DNA of 64,000 nucleotides. Origin: Neospora caninum Liverpool (taxonomy: Eukaryota; Apicomplexa; Conoidasida; Eucoccidiorida; Sarcocystidae). Location: positions 806,001-870,000 of the forward strand of contig NC_018398.1 in assembly GCF_000208865.1 (NCBI RefSeq), given 5' to 3'. Both the position numbers and the translations under genes were made by a program. This document shows positions 59,195 through 64,000 of this stretch, piece after piece (within the stretch, counting starts at the first letter, position 1; each line of letters starts with the position of its first letter). The notes under the pieces are model-generated. The model did no database searches. It worked only from the letters and a program-made list of their open reading frames with translations, and was not told the DNA's origin.

Positions 59195-62100
59195 ATGCCG
59201 CCATCATCGCTAGCGGGGCGTAGTCGCCTCATGAGCGGTAAAGGGGAGGCGCTGGCGAATCAGTCAGGGAACCTTGGCGCTCGGCAACCTCCCTTCACTC
59301 CGAACCTGGTCAAAGACAGAGTTCAGTCCGCTGGAGCTGATCCAGCACGAGGCTCGCGGGCCCCGCCCCGCCCGGGGGCGAACCGCGGAGCCGTCGACTC
59401 GGACGCAACTCGATTCCAGTGTGCTCAGACGCCGAGGAAACTCCAGTTTTTCAAGGTACGATGTCGGTTTCGTACGGCGACGACGTTGGGTTCGCAGGGG
59501 AGTTTGACACGTGTGCGTGGCATTTGAGCCGCTCAAGTGTTTCTGAACGCTTCGCTGTAGGGAGAACATTGTAGGGCTCTACAGCGTTGTGCGGGGCAGT
59601 GGAGGTGACGTGGCGAGCAAAAACACTGAAGCGCGTCCATGGTCTCCTGCGATGGGATAGGCGCCAGGAGTGCGGCCCCGGGTCCTCGAGCCGACGTAAT
59701 CGTGGTATTGTGCAGTATTCGCGGGGACAAATGTTAGGGGAATCGTGTTGCGTCTCCGCAACGAACGCGTCCTTGCTTCTTCGTTTCTGCCCACCGCAGT
59801 TCTTGACCAGAATAACTGTCTACGGAGTAACAAACAAGACGACACATCTTTTGGCGACCAAAGGCTTTGGTGCGCACAACATAGCCAGCGACGCGTGTTT
59901 TGCTTCACGTCTAGATGCAGAGAACGGGCGGGGACGGTTCGGCGTCTATGGCGTAAGATTTATGTTTCTGCTGTATTGTGCTCAGACCAAAATCTGCCCC
60001 TGGTACCACAAAGGCGGCTGCGACAGGGGACTCGCCTGTCAGTTTGCTCACGGCTTGTCGGAGCTACGAGAGTGTCCAGATCTCCGGAAGACGTCCCTGT
60101 GCCCAAACGTAAAGCGAGGAGGATCGTGCACAATTCCGGGTTGCCACTACGCCCATCGCGTCCACGAGTTGCGAGCGACGGGGTACGTTGAGGAGGGACA
60201 CTGGCTGTTTGTCTGGCGTGGGGTGGTTACGAGTGCATGGTGGCATCAAGCCGGCAGGGGCGTTGCGTGACTGTTGAGAGGATTGTCTACAACGGCCTAG
60301 AACGAAAACGGATCCACGGGTCCGGCGAGGCAGAGTCGCAGCCAAAAGCCAGTCCCCACGTGGACAGCGAATCGAATCAGCCGCAGAGGCAAAAAGCGAG
60401 CGTCACAACTACGTGTGTGGGCGTCCACCTCAGAGCCTCTCCTGAGGTGTACGGGCACACCGAAACTCGTGCGTTTTCTTCTTCCTTTGCCTCTCCCGGT
60501 TGTGTGTAGGGAGTATGTTTGGCGACGCTGCACGATCCCTCATGTAGCATTCACCACAAGGGGGCGAGTGGTAGGATTCCTGTTTCTGATATGATGGCGT
60601 GTGTTCTCAGGCAACTGTACAAAACAGCGCTATGCGTGAGATGGCAAATGGGCCGATGCAATGCAGGAAGTCTCTGCAGGCATGCGGTAAGGCCGTTGCT
60701 GTTAGGCTGAGAAGTGCTTCTGTAGCAGCCAACGAGTCGCTCGTTTTCACTGTCGGTTAGGCTGTCAGTGCGGTTTTCTCGGGTGCTTGGAGGGTCAGCA
60801 AAGCCGGGCTCTCTGTGTAGCTCAGTGAGAAACAACCTTTCTCTTCTTGACCGGCAACTTACAGAAACGCAGGTTTCTTCGCTTTAAGTGGTGGGAAGAT
60901 CCACTTCCAAATGTCGCAGAGCGAGGTTCTCGACTTCCTCGCTCGTCGAGAATTGGAAGAATGGACGTCTTCGCTGTTGTGCGTTTGTTTGTCCACAGCA
61001 CGGGAGAAGTGAAATGAGAAATGGCCGCGGTTTGCCGCCGCCAGGTGGGTCACCTGATGACAACCTGCCTCCACTCCTCGTGGACTCGCGCTCTCCGTCT
61101 TTGTCGGCAAGCGGGGGCACCCGCTCGCGAACGAGTGCACCTGTAACGTTTTTTCAGGCTACTCGACAGAGACAGTCACACGCGCCTGCGGAACCAGAGC
61201 CGTTCAGGCAACTCGTTTGCGTACCTGGCGAGCAATCAGTTTCCGCACCGGTAGGACACGAGGCGTCGCCAACCTCGCTGCTCCTCTCCAAATTGATCGC
61301 TCCAAGTTCGCAGGCACTGTCACCGGTCGACGAGCAGCGCCGAGACGGACTGTTACAAGATGCTGGCCCCGAAGAGCATCTGCAGATCCAGATGCAGAGA
61401 GCCAACCGGCTAGGCTTGTTTCCACCCCAGGCGAAAGGAGAAACCTCCGACGTTTTGCGTGGTCAGTCTGCAGCGGCTTTCCTGCAGCTGAACTCGCTTC
61501 GAAGGCTGACGCAAAACGAGCTCATGGCCGGTCCATCGCATGGCCACGAGGGCACTTTCGGTACCTCGCGGGGCGAGAGGAGCGTTCACGAACGACCGTG
61601 TGGAGGCGCTGCTGGCCCAGCGGTCGAAAGCCTTCCTGGACCGCCGGGCAGCGGGGGATTCGCGCGTCTGCCGCTGCTGGGCCAGGCGTCGGATGACACA
61701 GGCCAGTACCCGCAAGTAGCCCCCGAGCACGTCATGGCTGGCCGGGAAAAGACGCTCCGGGAAATATTCTCGCCTTTCTCTTTAGTGGAGCTCGACTCGG
61801 CAGTCCTGCAGACGAGATGGAATGTCTCCTTGCTACTTCCCGATGCTTTTGTCTCGTCGCGGCAGGCCTTGTCATCGCCGCAGACCAGAGGGTCTGGATG
61901 TCAGCGCCGCGAAACTGAGAACTGCAGGCGAGGGAGTGGTTCCATTGGCGTCAAGGAGACCCGAGACGGTTCGGTGCTGCCGCTGCAGGCAAACGAGCTG
62001 GGTTCTGGAGCTTCGGCGGGACAGGGAGGAAGCACGGTGCCCACTTGTTCGAAGGCAAGTCGTTCTGCCCAGACTGGTCTCGGACCGCGTGCGCTGGATA

Positions 62101-63656
62101 ACGCGTACTCGCGCACAGACACACTGCAGTCTGGAGACTCACGGGGTCAGCTTGGGGATCCCGTGGAAACGCGCAGCGACCGCGCAAGCTGCGATGCTCC
62201 ACTCGCTTCTGGACAGCGTGGGACGCCCGACACCGGCGACGTAGGTAGCTCCTCTGGTGTCTCAGACCTTTGTGTCTCTGGATGTCCCACAGACGTGCTT
62301 GCAATGCACGGTGGCTGCAGGCGGGCGTCGTCGGGGGCTTCCACGATTGACACAACGCCTCGTAGTATGGACGCACTGAGTGGCCTTTTGTGCTCCCTCA
62401 GTCTCAGCCCTTACTCGCCGTCCGTCGCCGCTGGAGCGGGAAGCCACGCCCATGTGGGTCGGAGGAGCACATTCGACACATCTGTGGACAGTGTTGTTTC
62501 AGGCGCGCTCAACGAGTGGTGCACATTGTCCTCGGAGGACAGTCAGGAGCTGTCCCAAGAAGGTGTGACTGATATGCTTGCGGCACGTGGGTCCATTCCG
62601 GGAAGGCATCCCAGCGCAGGAACATGTTGTGACGGCCAAAGCATTAGGCCATTCAGCGACCACGTTGACGTGGCGTTCGGGTGCGCGCCCAATATGCCAG
62701 TCGCCTTGAGTCTTCCTGGTGTTTGTGGATCCGAAGTACATGCAGGAGGGCTGCGGGGCGGTACACAGTCCCAATCTGTTGGGAACAGGGCACAGGAGCA
62801 GGTGCGCGTCGCGGACGACCCCGATGATCACGGTCTACAGAACGTTAACGTCCGTGAGAGCGTTCCGGGATTACCGAGTCATTGTGGTTGGGGGGACCAG
62901 CACCACAGCGAGGATTTTGGGGTTGGTAACGGCAAACGGAGAAACGTGGAAAAAAACGCGAGAAGCAACGAACTTAAAAAGTGTGAGCACGACGCTCTGA
63001 ACCAATCAGATATGTGGGAACGTGGGCCAGTTGTCCAGCTGCTTCCCCACGCAGCAGATGCATTGCCAGAAAGCGCTCCTTTGTGTAAAGGACAGACTTT
63101 AAGTTTCAGCGTGCCCCGACAGCCAATGGTACAGCGTGTAGCTGGCGATTTAAAGGGCCGTCTAGCTTCTGAGCGACAGGCCGCTGGAGATTTTAACGCT
63201 AAGGACGAATCCACTGTCTATCAGGAGTTGGGCGACAGGAGCTTTATGGCTGATGAAGATGTCCGGGGAACCGTGTCGGTGGTGAGAAAAGGACGCGCTT
63301 GTACCCCGTATTCTCAACTGGCGGCAACTTCTTCAGATGGCCAGAGGCCTTCAAAAGGTGCAGGCGTCAACGGCACGAATTTGGACTTCCCGACGCCAGA
63401 AATGGTTACAGATGAACAGCACGACAATTCGTCGCTTTTCTCGGAGATCGAGGCCTTCCGTCGAACGTGTTGTGATAGCGGTGCTAGCGTTAGCACTTGT
63501 TGCAGTCGCAGAGAGCCTGGTGACAACCCGATGGGGAACTCTATGAAAGGAGAACAAAGTGATATCGGCGGATGTCGACTCTCAACTGATAATAGCCACT
63601 GTTCTATTTTGTTCAACGGACCGGATCTCTTCCGGGCGTCGTGGGATTCACCGTGA
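59195..63656 (+). CDS. CCCH-type zinc-finger protein with three tandem fingers and a very long low-complexity tail
   Basis: Four exons, 59195-59455, 59986-60182, 60611-60686 and 60999-63656, join in phase to give 1063 residues. Finger 1: ICPWYHKGGCDRGLACQFAH (C91, C99, C105, H109; C-x7-C-x5-C-x3-H). Finger 2: C126, C135, C140, H144 (C-x8-C-x4-C-x3-H). Finger 3: C161, C169, C175, H179 (C-x7-C-x5-C-x3-H), whose last histidine is supplied by the final exon. Each finger is preceded by a (K)T.(L/I)C lead and finger-end spacers contain ELR, typical of RNA-binding CCCH proteins of apicomplexans. The remaining 885 residues are Ser/Gly/Gln-rich with no recognisable fold. The start ATG at 59195 is the first in frame; a second Met is 12 codons later. 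Likely a post-transcriptional regulator; partner RNAs unknown. Confidence 0.9.
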
Positions 63657-64000
63657 GAAGGAAATTGAGGCGACAGACAAATTGAGGCGTTTCGGTTGGC
63701 GAGGGGAAGGTTTGTAGTTCATGAGCGGAGTATGTGGTAAAGGCACAAAATCTGCGCTTGTTCCAGAAAGGGCGATTGGTGTGTCCCAGGTTTTACAGAT
63801 GGGATGATACCAGTAATGCTACGCATATTTATGCAGACGTAGCACTATTTGTCGGGGTGCTGTGCTTCGACGTTTCCTCTGCTGAGGTAAGAACAGTTCC
63901 GTGCGGTCGCGTAAAAAGAAGTACCGGGCTAAAGAATCATTATGGTCAACGTGCATGTCTCAATTATTCTGCGGATCGTGAAGGTGTTTTGTTGAGCCTT
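63657..64000. other. 3' flank of the CCCH gene
   Basis: I see no coding frame or RNA gene; this is probably the 3' UTR and downstream spacer. Confidence 0.5.

Overview
The window looks like nuclear DNA of a coccidian apicomplexan of the Toxoplasma/Hammondia/Neospora type. Genes are densely packed and broken by many small GT-AG introns of a few hundred bases. Many introns carry long pyrimidine tracts, (TA)n or poly-G runs. Coding regions are GC-richer with long acidic or disordered stretches. One intron holds a short, decayed copy of mitochondrial cytochrome b, a kind of insert known to be common in these genomes. I see no bacterial operons, CRISPR arrays, rRNA or convincing tRNA genes. Gene models were built by eye from splice sites, reading phase and protein-family resemblance. 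Where I call a model complete, exon lengths sum to a multiple of three and end in a stop.

Layout: 0-6 kb has weakly supported minus-strand exons and an AT-rich island. 6.5-10.5 kb (minus) is a gankyrin/PSMD10-like ankyrin protein, divergent from a 15-exon DRS1/DDX27 DEAD-box helicase (12.4-21.3 kb, plus). 22.0-24.5 kb (minus) is an NUDCD2-like CS-domain protein with a perfect 38-bp palindrome in an intron. 25.7-30.4 kb (minus) holds an unassigned exon set, a gene fusing an NAA80-like GNAT acetyltransferase to an ACTMAP-like cysteine protease, and another unassigned gene. 31.9-32.8 kb (plus) is an acidic single-exon protein. 33.7-36.8 kb (minus) is an EF-hand-like protein. 38.6-40.3 kb (plus) is a small secreted protein made of 11 tiny exons. 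40.3-45.1 kb (minus) is KRI1 with a ZZ-type zinc finger, divergent from eEF1B beta (46.2-47.9 kb, plus). 49.4-54.8 kb (minus) is glutathione reductase. 59.2-63.7 kb (plus) is a three-finger CCCH zinc-finger protein with a very long tail.

By theme: DRS1 and KRI1 are both nucleolar 60S/90S ribosome-assembly factors, eEF1B recycles eEF1A for translation, and gankyrin and NUDCD2 serve proteasome assembly and chaperoning. The most striking item is the fused gene at 26430-29553. In animals ACTMAP trims the actin N-terminus and NAA80 then acetylates it, as two separate enzymes. Here both domains are encoded in one open, phase-consistent three-exon gene, suggesting a bifunctional actin N-terminal maturation enzyme.
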